A DNA stretch of 64,000 nucleotides from Sphingobacterium sp. CZ-UAM (GTDB lineage: Bacteria; Bacteroidota; Bacteroidia; Sphingobacteriales; Sphingobacteriaceae), in the NCBI RefSeq assembly GCF_002000245.1, contig NZ_MTCM01000001.1, positions 124,001-188,000 of the forward strand. The letters run 5' to 3'. The notes beneath the pieces are model-generated. The model saw only the letters and a list, made by a program, of their open reading frames with translations, searched no databases and was not told where the DNA came from. This document shows, one piece after another, positions 16,151 through 24,949 of this stretch. Position numbers and translations under genes: made by a program. Every line of letters begins with the position of its first letter. Positions within the stretch are counted from its first letter, which is position 1.

Positions 16151-16376
16151 GTTTAAAACAGTACAATACCTGTGCCAAAACTTATTTACCTAAGATGAAT
16201 AAATTGTCATTTTTTTGTTAACTTATTGTTTGGTCTTTAATTGAATAAACGAGGGGGGGGCTATAACTCTAAGCATTAATTTAGCATTCAATCGTGGAGG
16301 TGGCAGCTAGATTAAAGTCGAAAGTTTTGTTCAGGCTATCTATTACTTTTAACTTTTATAAATAACTGATAAACAG

Positions 16377-16440
16377 AAACTCCTGAAGCGGGGAGCAACA
16401 GGAGTTTTCCTAACCAATTATTAACCTAAATTTATGAAAA
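16377..16440 (+). repeat. GCGGGGA-loop hairpin repeat, copy B
   Basis: A 9-bp stem AAACTCCTG (16377-16385) with CAGGAGTTT (16399-16407) has a loop containing AAGCGGGGA. The tail TAACCAATTATTAACCTAAA then TTTATGAAA is the same as in copy A. The ATG at 16435 opens a seven-codon ORF (MKSTSIT) similar to that of copy D. Confidence 0.8.
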
Positions 16441-16578
16441 GTACAAGTATAACGTGAATGGAACAGAAAATGTTTCAACTATTTTTACTTTTTTAGATTT
16501 TTTAACATTTTTTTGTATTTCTATATCGATTTTCGGCAAAATATTCTAATATTCATTTTCTTTTCGTATTAGAAAAAT

Positions 16579-16647
16579 AAAAAACCTGTTAGCGGGGACT
16601 AACAGGTTTTTTATAAACTAACTAATTATTAACCTAAATTTATGAAA
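16579..16647 (+). repeat. GCGGGGA-loop hairpin repeat, copy C
   Basis: A perfect 14-bp stem (16579-16592 with 16599-16612) has loop CGGGGA, followed by ACTAATTATTAACCTAAATT and TATGAAA. The stem sequence differs from copies A and B, but pairing is kept, which is what selection on RNA structure would produce. Confidence 0.8.
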
Positions 16648-16850
16648 CTAGTAAGTAACTTTCAATAAGGATGCCAAGACATAAACGAAATGGTTTGTTT
16701 AACGATTTTTAACGCTTTCTAATCCAAAAACGGTAAAACATCATTTTGTTCGGTCTAGCGTATTTTATTTTTCAAACCTTTTGTCACTCGTAAGCGTTTA
16801 CTTAAGCGGAGTGAGCTAAATAATCCGTGAAACTGTTTAATATAAACTAC

Positions 16851-17630
16851 ATGTCTTTATCCTATCTCTATCAAATCGAAAATCATAGAAGCCCTTTTTG
16901 GGCTTTTGCTATCCATGATGGCCATCATATCGATGCGGATTTAGAACCGTATTTGCATATTTCTCCCGAAGATCGCTTACGTGAGGAGGATCCTTATACA
17001 GCAATTTTGGCAGAACTCCCCTTTAGTCGTTTTGTCTGTGGTACGTCAAGGTTCCAGTTGGATTTAAACCGGAATAAGGATGGAGCGATTTATCTGACTC
17101 CTGAACAGTCTTGGGGAATTCAGGTCTGGAGGATAGCGTTGCCGCAACATATAAAAGATCAACTGTACGAATCTTATGACATGTTGTACCGAAAGATAAC
17201 GCAGCAGATTCAACATACCATTGACCGCTATGGTTATTTTGTTGTTTATGATATTCATAGCTATAATGCGCTCCGGGATGGGCCGACGGCTATGATCGAC
17301 AAAGTAAACAATCCGCAGATTAATATTGGAACAGCAAACAATCACAGCAAATGGCAGGAATTGACCAGCGCATTGATGGATGGGCTTCGTACGGGTAAAG
17401 ATGGGCAGGTCTACGACGTGCGTGAGAACGTTAAATTTAAGGGCGGCTTTTTGTCATCTTATTTAAATGAGCAATTTGGCGATAAGGGTTGTGTGTTTTC
17501 TATTGAGTTTCGCAAGGATTTTATGAATGAATGGACAGGAGAGGTCTACCCTCAAAAGTTACAGGAATATAAGCAACTTTTAATGCAAACCACTGACACC
17601 CTCGAATCCTATTTTGCCTATGAAAGATAA
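16851..17630 (+). CDS. N-formylglutamate amidohydrolase family protein
   Basis: About 259 residues from ATG 16851; the frame also offers GTG at 16827. The protein matches the N-formylglutamate amidohydrolase (HutG-type) family, a zinc-dependent amide hydrolase with a phosphorylase/hydrolase fold. Family signatures are FAIHDGHH near the N-terminus, CGTSRFQLDLNR, and FVVYDIHSYN in the middle. No histidine-degradation genes are adjacent. It overlaps by 11 bases a QEGLA metallopeptidase, which is followed by an ATP-grasp ligase. A role in hydrolysing a peptide-like or amide metabolite built by that ligase is therefore more likely than histidine breakdown. Confidence 0.85.
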   Translation: MSLSYLYQIENHRSPFWAFAIHDGHHIDADLEPYLHISPEDRLREEDPYTAILAELPFSRFVCGTSRFQLDLNRNKDGAIYLTPEQSWGIQVWRIALPQHIKDQLYESYDMLYRKITQQIQHTIDRYGYFVVYDIHSYNALRDGPTAMIDKVNNPQINIGTANNHSKWQELTSALMDGLRTGKDGQVYDVRENVKFKGGFLSSYLNEQFGDKGCVFSIEFRKDFMNEWTGEVYPQKLQEYKQLLMQTTDTLESYFAYER

Positions 17631-19452
17631 TGCGAAGCAGCTAGCGGGTATTTTAAAAAAAATAAAGAATAAGGAAGTTTTTCATGTGCAGATACCCCCA
17701 AAAAATAAAATGGTGTTCAATCAGGTTGTGCCTTACTTATTTTTATACCGACAGTTCTTTAGTCCAGATCCTATGCTGGCGGAATTGGTGAAATCCGAAC
17801 CCGCATATTTTAGGGTGAAGGATCCGGAAATGAATATATCCGACTGGATTGCCCCGATAGTTAATCAGCTGGTGGAAGAATTTGGTGCCTGTCTGATCAT
17901 AGAAGCTTGGACTGCTGCTCCGGCACAAGAGGAAGATATTCAGATTCATATTGCCCGAAAAAATGTACAATCCATTGCACAGTATCTTGGCAAGCAATTG
18001 GAGACAGAGGAATCTATTACCAAAGTCGAAATTGTGACCGATACAAAAACCAACGCGACGCAAAGTCTCTCTCCTGCGAGCATACAATTGGATAAACTAA
18101 ATAGCAATATCTTATATATGGGGTTGGAAATCAAACCAAAGTATCTGCTGGGGGTTAATCAACAGATACTTCCCATAGATCTGCGCCATTTTCGTGAGGC
18201 TATATCCCGAAGTTTATCCAAAACATTTTTTGAATTTATTCGTATCCACACGTTGTCCAAACCAACATCGTTTAAAATTAGTCATCCCAAAAAGATGTTA
18301 CCACTGGCTTGGGAGATCGATCAGAAATTGGCGCGTGAAAGTCAGCGGTTTGATTTTCTATTGCTGGTTACACCGACCAATTCATATGATGCCTGGCTAC
18401 AATTCAAAAAAGGTAATTACCGTAAGGTTCCGGTTTTTCATTATAGACCCATGCCCATTGATCCCGATATCATAAAACGTAACCTCTATAATCTGCATAT
18501 TGAAGATCTTTACGATCCTTCTATCGCTTATTTGTTTCGGGATAAACGCAAAGAACTTGATCAGATGATGAGTATGCTGAGTGAGCGGGGAAAAGAAGGT
18601 TTTTTACTGGGCAGCATGCAGGTATTTGGTACCGTAAATGAAAAATTGCTTGATAAAGCACAAGCCATCTTGACAATTACTGCAACGGATAGGGAGCATA
18701 AGACCAAGGAGGAGGATATTGTTTATGCGGAAGAGTTTGCGAAACTAGCGCAAGCTGAACTCGACTATTTAAAAAGTCAGGATTCAAATTTTGGTACCAC
18801 GGTGCGGCTGCGGGATGATATCTATGGGGTGATGGTGAATCAGGGCGTGCTAAATATCAGTAAACAATATAGCCTGCCCCGACATCGGGTACAGGCATTG
18901 ATCCAACATGAAGTTGGGACCCATATCGTCACTTATTATAATGGCAAACAACAGCCTTTTAGTCTTTTTAGACTTGGAGTGCCTGGCTATGAGAAGCTTC
19001 AGGAAGGGCTGGCTGTACTGGCCGAATACCTTGTTGGCGGCTTGACAAATAATCGATTACGGATATTGGCTGGCCGGGTCGTTGCGGTATACCACATGCA
19101 ACAGGGAAATACTTTTCTGGATACCTTCGCACTGCTGGTAGATAAATATCAGTTTTTGCCCGAAACAGCCTTCCAGATGACCATGCGTGTTTTTAGAAGT
19201 GGGGGACTGACAAAAGATGCCTTATACCTCAGTGGTTTAATCGAACTGATCAACTATATAAAAAGTGGCCGGGATCTTAGCTTATTGACTATGGGCAAGA
19301 TCAGGGAGGACTATATCCCCATCGTGGAAGAATTAATGCTTAAGGGTGTATTGAATGCACCGGTGTTAACACCCAAATACTTGACCTCACCCTATAAAGA
19401 TGTATTAACCAACCTCAAGAAAAGTAAAGGAATATTTCAGATGATCCAATAA
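17620..19452 (+). CDS. DUF1704/QEGLA metallopeptidase-like protein
   Basis: About 610 residues from ATG 17620. The C-terminal half has the zinc-peptidase motif HEVGTH (His430-Glu431-His435) and, downstream, the family hallmark QEGLA (461-465), whose Glu is a plausible third zinc ligand. In databases the family is labelled flavohemoglobin expression-modulating QEGLA protein. Eukaryotic DUF1704 relatives (the MATCAP/KIAA0895L group) are carboxypeptidases removing the terminal tyrosine of tubulin. The bacterial substrate is not known. The start overlaps the amidohydrolase gene, and an ATP-grasp gene follows 14 bases later, which points to one peptide-modifying pathway. Confidence 0.85.
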   Translation: MKDNAKQLAGILKKIKNKEVFHVQIPPKNKMVFNQVVPYLFLYRQFFSPDPMLAELVKSEPAYFRVKDPEMNISDWIAPIVNQLVEEFGACLIIEAWTAAPAQEEDIQIHIARKNVQSIAQYLGKQLETEESITKVEIVTDTKTNATQSLSPASIQLDKLNSNILYMGLEIKPKYLLGVNQQILPIDLRHFREAISRSLSKTFFEFIRIHTLSKPTSFKISHPKKMLPLAWEIDQKLARESQRFDFLLLVTPTNSYDAWLQFKKGNYRKVPVFHYRPMPIDPDIIKRNLYNLHIEDLYDPSIAYLFRDKRKELDQMMSMLSERGKEGFLLGSMQVFGTVNEKLLDKAQAILTITATDREHKTKEEDIVYAEEFAKLAQAELDYLKSQDSNFGTTVRLRDDIYGVMVNQGVLNISKQYSLPRHRVQALIQHEVGTHIVTYYNGKQQPFSLFRLGVPGYEKLQEGLAVLAEYLVGGLTNNRLRILAGRVVAVYHMQQGNTFLDTFALLVDKYQFLPETAFQMTMRVFRSGGLTKDALYLSGLIELINYIKSGRDLSLLTMGKIREDYIPIVEELMLKGVLNAPVLTPKYLTSPYKDVLTNLKKSKGIFQMIQ

Positions 19453-19466
19453 TTTAGCGATACTAT

Positions 19467-20468
19467 ATGAAGATAGCATTTGTTATTAACCAAACACATA
19501 AGGAAACAGAACGTTTCACAACAACCCTTCTTGCCTTGAGGGCTCATCAGCTAGGGCATGCGGTATATTACATCGGGCTAGCCGATTTTTATTATGAATC
19601 TGCCCATATTGCCGCCCATGTACGTGAGGTCCTCCCTACGCAACAGATTACCTCTGCAAAGCAGTTGATGGAGGCATTGAGAGCTACCACAAAGACAAAA
19701 ATGGAATTGGAGAAGATGGATGTCATTTGGCTCCGATTCGATCCTGTTTTAGATATGGTGAATCGGCCATGGGCAGCTTCTTCAGCGCTGCAGTTCGCCT
19801 CCTTATTGAAAGAAAAAGAGGTACTGGTCATTAATGATCCCGATAGTTTGGGGCGGGCAAGTAACAAATTGTATCTTGAAGGTTTTGACGAATCTATCCG
19901 ACCGAAAACAATTGTCACTAGAAATTATGCCGATGTGGTCGAGTTTTTTGAACAACAGAATAAATTGATTATTTTAAAACCCCTAAAAGGTTCGGGTGGA
20001 AAAAATGTGTTTTTAATCAATAAAGATAACCAGCAGAATCTCAAGCAAACAGTAGAGGCAATTGCCCGGGATGGCTATGTAATCGGACAGGAATATTTAC
20101 CGGAGGCGAGCGGCGGTGACATCCGTTTTTTTCTCTTGAATGGTGAACCTATCTCCATTAATGGCAAACATGCTGCTGTTCACCGCGTGCAACAGGAGAA
20201 CGAGATACGGAGCAACGTACATCAGGGAGCGAAAACGCAGGCAGCGGTGATATCATCGGATTTACTGCTGATGGTCGATAAAATCAAAGACAAATTGATT
20301 CAGGATGGGATGTATTTTGTTGGTTTGGATATCGTGGGTGACCGCATTATGGAAATTAATGTTTTTAGTCCGGGAGCTTTATGTCAGACAGAAGAGATCG
20401 TAAAAGAAGACTTTTCCGCATTGATTATCAAGAATCTTGAAGAAAAAATACGATCTTCTAAACGTTAA
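19467..20468 (+). CDS. GshB-like ATP-grasp ligase
   Basis: A 333-residue ATP-grasp enzyme resembling prokaryotic glutathione synthetase. Visible motifs: WLRFDP with NDP in the N-terminal domain, the ATP-binding loop LKPLKGSGGKNVF, an acidic metal-binding strand, and the end GLDIVGDRIMEINVFSPG, which matches GshB (GLDVIG...EINVTSP). Such enzymes join a carboxylate to an amine through an acyl phosphate. No gamma-glutamylcysteine synthetase gene is nearby, and the companions are an amidohydrolase and a metallopeptidase. It may therefore ligate amino acids to a different peptide or protein tail. Confidence 0.87.
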   Translation: MKIAFVINQTHKETERFTTTLLALRAHQLGHAVYYIGLADFYYESAHIAAHVREVLPTQQITSAKQLMEALRATTKTKMELEKMDVIWLRFDPVLDMVNRPWAASSALQFASLLKEKEVLVINDPDSLGRASNKLYLEGFDESIRPKTIVTRNYADVVEFFEQQNKLIILKPLKGSGGKNVFLINKDNQQNLKQTVEAIARDGYVIGQEYLPEASGGDIRFFLLNGEPISINGKHAAVHRVQQENEIRSNVHQGAKTQAAVISSDLLLMVDKIKDKLIQDGMYFVGLDIVGDRIMEINVFSPGALCQTEEIVKEDFSALIIKNLEEKIRSSKR

Positions 20469-20730
20469 TCGTGTGAATAGTAAAACAGTTAGATGTAATT
20501 GGTTTTATAATAAGCGATAAACGGGCAAAGATCAATAATTGAGGGGGGCTGTATAAAATATATCAAGTCCTGAGAACAATGCTATTTTTGGCATTATTTG
20601 AAATCTTTTAGTAGTAAATAGGATTGTTATAATAGGACGCTGATAAAATGTGGGATTGACGAAAATTATGAGTTTGAGATGAATCAAGCCATTTAAATTC
20701 TTGTTAATTTTAAGAAAATATAAAAATACG

Positions 20731-21714
20731 ATGTATATTATTGATTCGCCTTCCCATGATGCCTATTTCAATATTGCTTCTGAGGAATACCTGCTCACGA
20801 AATATCCGAAAGAACCCATTTTCTTATTGTACATAAATGATCCCTCAATTATTATAGGCAAATTTCAGAATACTTTGGCCGAAATTAACCTTGATTATGT
20901 AAATGATAATAAGATTAAGGTCGTGAGGAGAATGTCTGGAGGTGGGGCCGTATATCATGATTTGGGAAATCTTAACTTCTCTTTTCACACCCTATTGGGA
21001 AATCTCGATTTTATGGATTTTTCGACCTTCACACAACCCATTGTTTCTGTTTTGAACAAATTGAATATTCCGGCAAAATTGGAGGGAAGGAATGATCTGT
21101 TGGTGGATGGAAAAAAGTTTAGTGGAAATGCTAAGCTCGCAAAAAATGGTAAAATGGTTCAGCATGGCACCATTTTAATTGACTCACAGATGCGGATATT
21201 GAGTGATGCATTGAAGGTAAACCCGCTTAAATTTGTCGATAAAGCTGTCAAGTCCAACCGTGCTAGGGTGACAAATCTGATCGGTTATCTACCTCAAGGT
21301 TTTACAACGGTAAAATTTAAGCAACTATTGATCGCAGAGATGCAGCGTGAAAATCCTGATGCGGAGGTCATTCATTTCTCTGCAACTGATATCCAGCATA
21401 TCGAACATCTGGCGAAGGAAAAATATGAAACCTGGGACTGGAATTTCGGTTTCTCCCCGAATTATAATTTTAAAAAGGCAATCAAGATCCCAGCTGGTTT
21501 TATAGAATTGCATTTGGATGTACATAAAGGTTCTATTGAGCATGCTAAGATTTTCGGGGATTTTTTTGCTTCTGAATCTATTCATGAACTGGAGCAACTA
21601 TTGATTGGAAAAAAACATCAACTGGAAGAAATCAGAGCGCTGTTGGAAACCATAGATCTAACTTCGTATTTTGGAAAAGTTGATGTAGCTGAAATTTTGG
21701 AGCTATTTAAATAA
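20731..21714 (+). CDS. lplA: lipoate-protein ligase A
   Basis: About 327 residues from ATG 20731 (a TTG at 20701 is in frame but unlikely). It belongs to the biotin/lipoate ligase superfamily, with FNIASEEYLL, PSIIIGKFQN and the signature RRMSGGGAVYHDLGNLNFSF. It activates lipoate with ATP and attaches it to the lysine of E2 and GcvH domains. The accessory C-terminal domain (about 240-327) is present, as in complete LplA. It stands alone, with about 260 bases of upstream sequence lacking a clear promoter. Confidence 0.92.
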   Translation: MYIIDSPSHDAYFNIASEEYLLTKYPKEPIFLLYINDPSIIIGKFQNTLAEINLDYVNDNKIKVVRRMSGGGAVYHDLGNLNFSFHTLLGNLDFMDFSTFTQPIVSVLNKLNIPAKLEGRNDLLVDGKKFSGNAKLAKNGKMVQHGTILIDSQMRILSDALKVNPLKFVDKAVKSNRARVTNLIGYLPQGFTTVKFKQLLIAEMQRENPDAEVIHFSATDIQHIEHLAKEKYETWDWNFGFSPNYNFKKAIKIPAGFIELHLDVHKGSIEHAKIFGDFFASESIHELEQLLIGKKHQLEEIRALLETIDLTSYFGKVDVAEILELFK

Positions 21715-21756
21715 TAGCTATTGTATTATCCCATTGGGACTTAAATAAAAGATATT

Positions 21757-22524
21757 ATGCCTTGGAATCCAGATATCTATAATAAGTTTAAAGACATCCG
21801 TTTCAAACCTTTTTTTGATCTATCCGAACTAATAGCTTCGGAAGCAACGATGAAAGCGGTAGATCTCGGATGTGGAACCGGAGAGCAAACCGCTATTTTA
21901 AGCGATAAATTTCCACAGGCTACATTTCTTGGAATAGATGCATCTCCAGAAATGTTATCGATGAGCCGTAAACTTGAACATGAACACCTGAAATTTGAAA
22001 ATAGTAGTGTTGAAAAATTTCTGGAGACAGCGGGTTCCTGGGATTTGATATTCAGTAATGCGGCATTGCAATGGCTGGATGATCACCAACTGCTTTTTCC
22101 GCATCTCATTTCCAAATTGAGTAGTGGTGGGCAATTGGCCGTTCAGATGCCTTACCAGCCAGAAAATGTCTTAAATAAACTGCTATCTGAGCTGGCTGCT
22201 GAAGAACCTTACCGAAGCTATTTGGATGGTTGGAATAGGGCTTCATCGGTGCTAAGTATAGATGACTATGCACAGATTTTGTTTCATTCGGGCTTGGAGG
22301 AATTGGACCTCTCGCTTCGTATATACCCAATTATAGCTGCCGAAGCGGAAGTACTTTATGACTTTATTTCCGGATCGGCATTGATCCCTTATATTGAGCG
22401 ACTGGACGAAGATAAACGACCTGTTTTTATTGAGGCTTTTAAGACAGGTATTAAACAGCATTTTTCCAGATTCCCTGCAATATATCCGTTTAAACGTATT
22501 TTGTTGTATGGACGAAAGAGCTGA
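21757..22524 (+). CDS. tam: trans-aconitate 2-methyltransferase
   Basis: A 255-residue class I SAM methyltransferase. Motif I is VDLGCGTGEQT (about 36-46), followed by FLGIDASPEML and SNAALQWL, which together with the N-terminal MPWNPDIYNKF are characteristic of Tam. Tam methylates trans-aconitate, an inhibitor formed spontaneously from the citric acid cycle intermediate cis-aconitate. It follows lplA by 42 bases and may be cotranscribed with it. Confidence 0.88.
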   Translation: MPWNPDIYNKFKDIRFKPFFDLSELIASEATMKAVDLGCGTGEQTAILSDKFPQATFLGIDASPEMLSMSRKLEHEHLKFENSSVEKFLETAGSWDLIFSNAALQWLDDHQLLFPHLISKLSSGGQLAVQMPYQPENVLNKLLSELAAEEPYRSYLDGWNRASSVLSIDDYAQILFHSGLEELDLSLRIYPIIAAEAEVLYDFISGSALIPYIERLDEDKRPVFIEAFKTGIKQHFSRFPAIYPFKRILLYGRKS

Positions 22525-22543
22525 AATCGGGTGAGGGTTCGTG

Positions 22544-23020
22544 TTAAATGCTGATCAAATCGGACCAGATCGCTTTGGTCAGCGTTGCTAAATCATTGGG
22601 ATTTAATATCATTTGAAGGCCTCGTTTTCCTGCGCTGACAGAAATTTCTGTTTCCAATTGAGCTGCTTCCTCGATAAATGTTGGAAATAGTTTTTTCATG
22701 CCAATAGGTGAGCAGCCCCCACGGATATAACCCGTTACAGCTAGCAGATCCTTCATGGGGAGCATTTCACAATTTTTATTACCTGATGCTTTAGCGATCT
22801 TTTTTAAGTCAAGTTGCGCATTCCCGGGAATTACAGCAACAATGTAAGGATCTATATTTCCTTTCAATACTAAAGTCTTATAAAGTGTTTCAGGTATTAG
22901 ACCCAAGGACAAGGCAACATGCTCCGCGCTGACGTCATGATCATCCACCTCATACTCCCTTAATTCATAGTTTACTTTTGCCGTATCCAACAAGCGGACT
23001 GCATTGGTCTTATGCGACAT
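22544..23020 (-). CDS. ybaK: Cys-tRNA(Pro) deacylase YbaK
   Basis: A 158-residue YbaK/EbsC-type trans-editing enzyme that hydrolyses cysteine from mischarged tRNA-Pro. Recognisable parts are TNAVRLLDTAKVNYELREYE at the N-terminus, KTLVLKG (the active-site lysine region), and GYIRGGCSPIGMKK. Length is typical. It is 11 bases downstream of the PolX-like gene on the same strand, so the two are probably cotranscribed. Confidence 0.92.
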   Translation of the reverse strand: MSHKTNAVRLLDTAKVNYELREYEVDDHDVSAEHVALSLGLIPETLYKTLVLKGNIDPYIVAVIPGNAQLDLKKIAKASGNKNCEMLPMKDLLAVTGYIRGGCSPIGMKKLFPTFIEEAAQLETEISVSAGKRGLQMILNPNDLATLTKAIWSDLISI

Positions 23021-23031
23021 AATAAGCTTTT

Positions 23032-24690
23032 TTAAGATCTACGATTGGAAAAATAGTTTGTAATCTCTGTCAAGGAGTATGTATTTAGACAATTTTTTGC
23101 TTCCAGACCACCTTTCTGTGCAACAAAGGTACCATACTGCATGTCCAACAGCCCTTCCGTGCGATGCGCATCAGGGTTAATGGATAACAATACACCCTTT
23201 TCCACGGCATAGCGATGCAATCTCCAATCTAAATCTAGCCTTAAAGGATTTGCATTAATTTCGATGACGACCTTATTCGCGGCGCAGGCATCAATTATCT
23301 TTTTGTAGTCTAATGGATAACCTGATCTGCTCAATAACAGACGACCTGTGGGGTGTCCCAAAATGGTTGTATATGGGTTTTCAATTGCTTTGATCAATCG
23401 AGCAGTTGCTTTCTCCTCATCCATCTTCAGGTTGGAGTGGACAGAGGCGACAACAAAGTCAAATTGTGCTAATACTTCATCGGGGTAGTCCAGTGATCCG
23501 TCGCTTAGAATATCGGATTCTATTCCTTTAAATATTTTAAAAGGGGCTAGTTTTTCGTTTAAGCTAGCAATTTCTTTCCACTGCTCTTCCAATCTTTCGA
23601 TGGAAAGACCATTTGCATAAACTGCCGTTCTGGAGTGATCACATATTCCGAGATATTCGAGACCTAATGCATCTTTACAATGAAGAGCCATTTGCTCCAA
23701 GGTATGCACGCCATCACTATAAGTTGAGTGGTTGTGCAGTGTCCCTTTGAGATCTTTAAATTGGATTAATTGAGGTAAAGTATGGTTCTGCGCGCGTTCA
23801 ATTTCGTCAAGACCCTCGCGCAATTCCGGTTCAATATAATCAAGCCTTAAGTTACGATAGATAGCTTCTTCACTAGAAAGTGAAGGCAAGTCTGGAAGAA
23901 TATTGAATAAAAGATCCAAGTGTGCGGTCGATCCTGTGCTGAGAATAAGGTCCCGATAAAAATCATTGATATTCGTACTGAAAACCTTGAAGGTAAAACC
24001 TAGTTCATCGGTGATTTCCAGTGAATTTTCAGTTTTCTGTACTAAAGTATAACCGCCTAGGAATTTTTCTACGGCATCTATGCTTTCAGAAATGAGCAAG
24101 TCTACCGTACTCAGAACCTCGCATTTTCTTCTAAAATCTCCTGTAAAGGATAGGAGAGATGCAGGAAAATGTGTTTTTAAAACAGCATAGAATGCATCAG
24201 CTTGGGACAATACTTTCGCGTATAAGAACCAACCTTGATTGGAGATAGAAAATTCGATGGATTTCTTTATTTCTTCCTGCGTTTTTAATCCAAACCCCTT
24301 GGCTTCAACAAGGCGGTTTTCATTGCAGGCATAGAGTAGTTCACCTACACTCTCTATGGCCAAGTCTTGCCAGATTATCTGGACTTTTTTAGGCCCGAGA
24401 CCTTTGATGGCCAACATTTCAACAACTCCTGATGGCGTATTCGCCAATAGGTCCTGGAGCTCCTTAAACGTTCCGGTTTGTGCGACCTCTTTCGCTTTTT
24501 CGGCGGTACTTTTTCCTATGCCCGGCTGTGCGCTCAATTCTTCAAGCGAGGCACCATCGATCCGAAAGGGCAATTTGTCCAATTTAAAAGATGCACTAGC
24601 CATAGCCTTTGTTCGGAATGGATTTTCGTTATGAAGTTCCATTAATTGGCTACACAATTTAAAAATTTTAGAGATCGCTTTATTGTCCAT
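23032..24690 (-). CDS. polX: PolX-like helix-hairpin-helix/PHP protein with degenerate polymerase site
   Basis: A 552-residue protein with the bacterial PolX layout: N-terminal helix-hairpin-helix repeats (QPGIGKSTAEK, IKGLGPKKV, KGFGLKTQEE), a nucleotidyltransferase-like middle, and a C-terminal PHP phosphoesterase starting at LHNHSTYSDG (His319, His321). In active PolX the palm motif ends in DxD. Here the matching segment, GDFRRKCEVLSTVDLLIS, has Thr in place of the first Asp, and the third Asp is not evident. The polymerase is therefore probably inactive, whereas the PHP metal ligands look intact. A role as a repair nuclease or phosphatase is the likeliest reading. Confidence 0.85.
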   Translation of the reverse strand: MDNKAISKIFKLCSQLMELHNENPFRTKAMASASFKLDKLPFRIDGASLEELSAQPGIGKSTAEKAKEVAQTGTFKELQDLLANTPSGVVEMLAIKGLGPKKVQIIWQDLAIESVGELLYACNENRLVEAKGFGLKTQEEIKKSIEFSISNQGWFLYAKVLSQADAFYAVLKTHFPASLLSFTGDFRRKCEVLSTVDLLISESIDAVEKFLGGYTLVQKTENSLEITDELGFTFKVFSTNINDFYRDLILSTGSTAHLDLLFNILPDLPSLSSEEAIYRNLRLDYIEPELREGLDEIERAQNHTLPQLIQFKDLKGTLHNHSTYSDGVHTLEQMALHCKDALGLEYLGICDHSRTAVYANGLSIERLEEQWKEIASLNEKLAPFKIFKGIESDILSDGSLDYPDEVLAQFDFVVASVHSNLKMDEEKATARLIKAIENPYTTILGHPTGRLLLSRSGYPLDYKKIIDACAANKVVIEINANPLRLDLDWRLHRYAVEKGVLLSINPDAHRTEGLLDMQYGTFVAQKGGLEAKNCLNTYSLTEITNYFSNRRS

Positions 24691-24949
24691 TATTGTCGGA
24701 GAGTTGTTAGGCTACAAATATCCTAAATTTTGAACCAAAATACCAACCAAGTTGATAATATAATGCCGTTAAATAATGTGAAAAAGCTGATTTTGGTCAA
24801 AATCATGCGCTGTTTTTTTAAATTAACAACAAAGTGACAAATGACGACTCACTTAACCGGTCATTTTGGCTAAGTTTGCCGTTTTTGGATATTAAAATCG
24901 ATAAAGGATATGGAGTTTTTTGAACATATCCGATAAGAATTAAGGTGTT

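Larger units (their letters stand above)
16062..16850. other. 789-base intergenic region holding three hairpin repeats
   Basis: No gene-sized ORF is present. It contains three same-orientation copies (A, B, C) of a structured repeat, listed separately. Between copies A and B there is an eight-base G-run at 16253-16260. The 200 bases before the next gene show no clear promoter match. Confidence 0.7.

Noticed and set aside
16253..16260. Run of eight G, with shorter G-runs near 20543 and 43387
   Set aside because: Not inside or next to a start codon or promoter, so phase variation has no evident target.
20583..20590. TATTTTTG -7-like box upstream of lplA
   Set aside because: No TTTG at a fitting distance and more than 130 bases from the start codon in AT-rich sequence.
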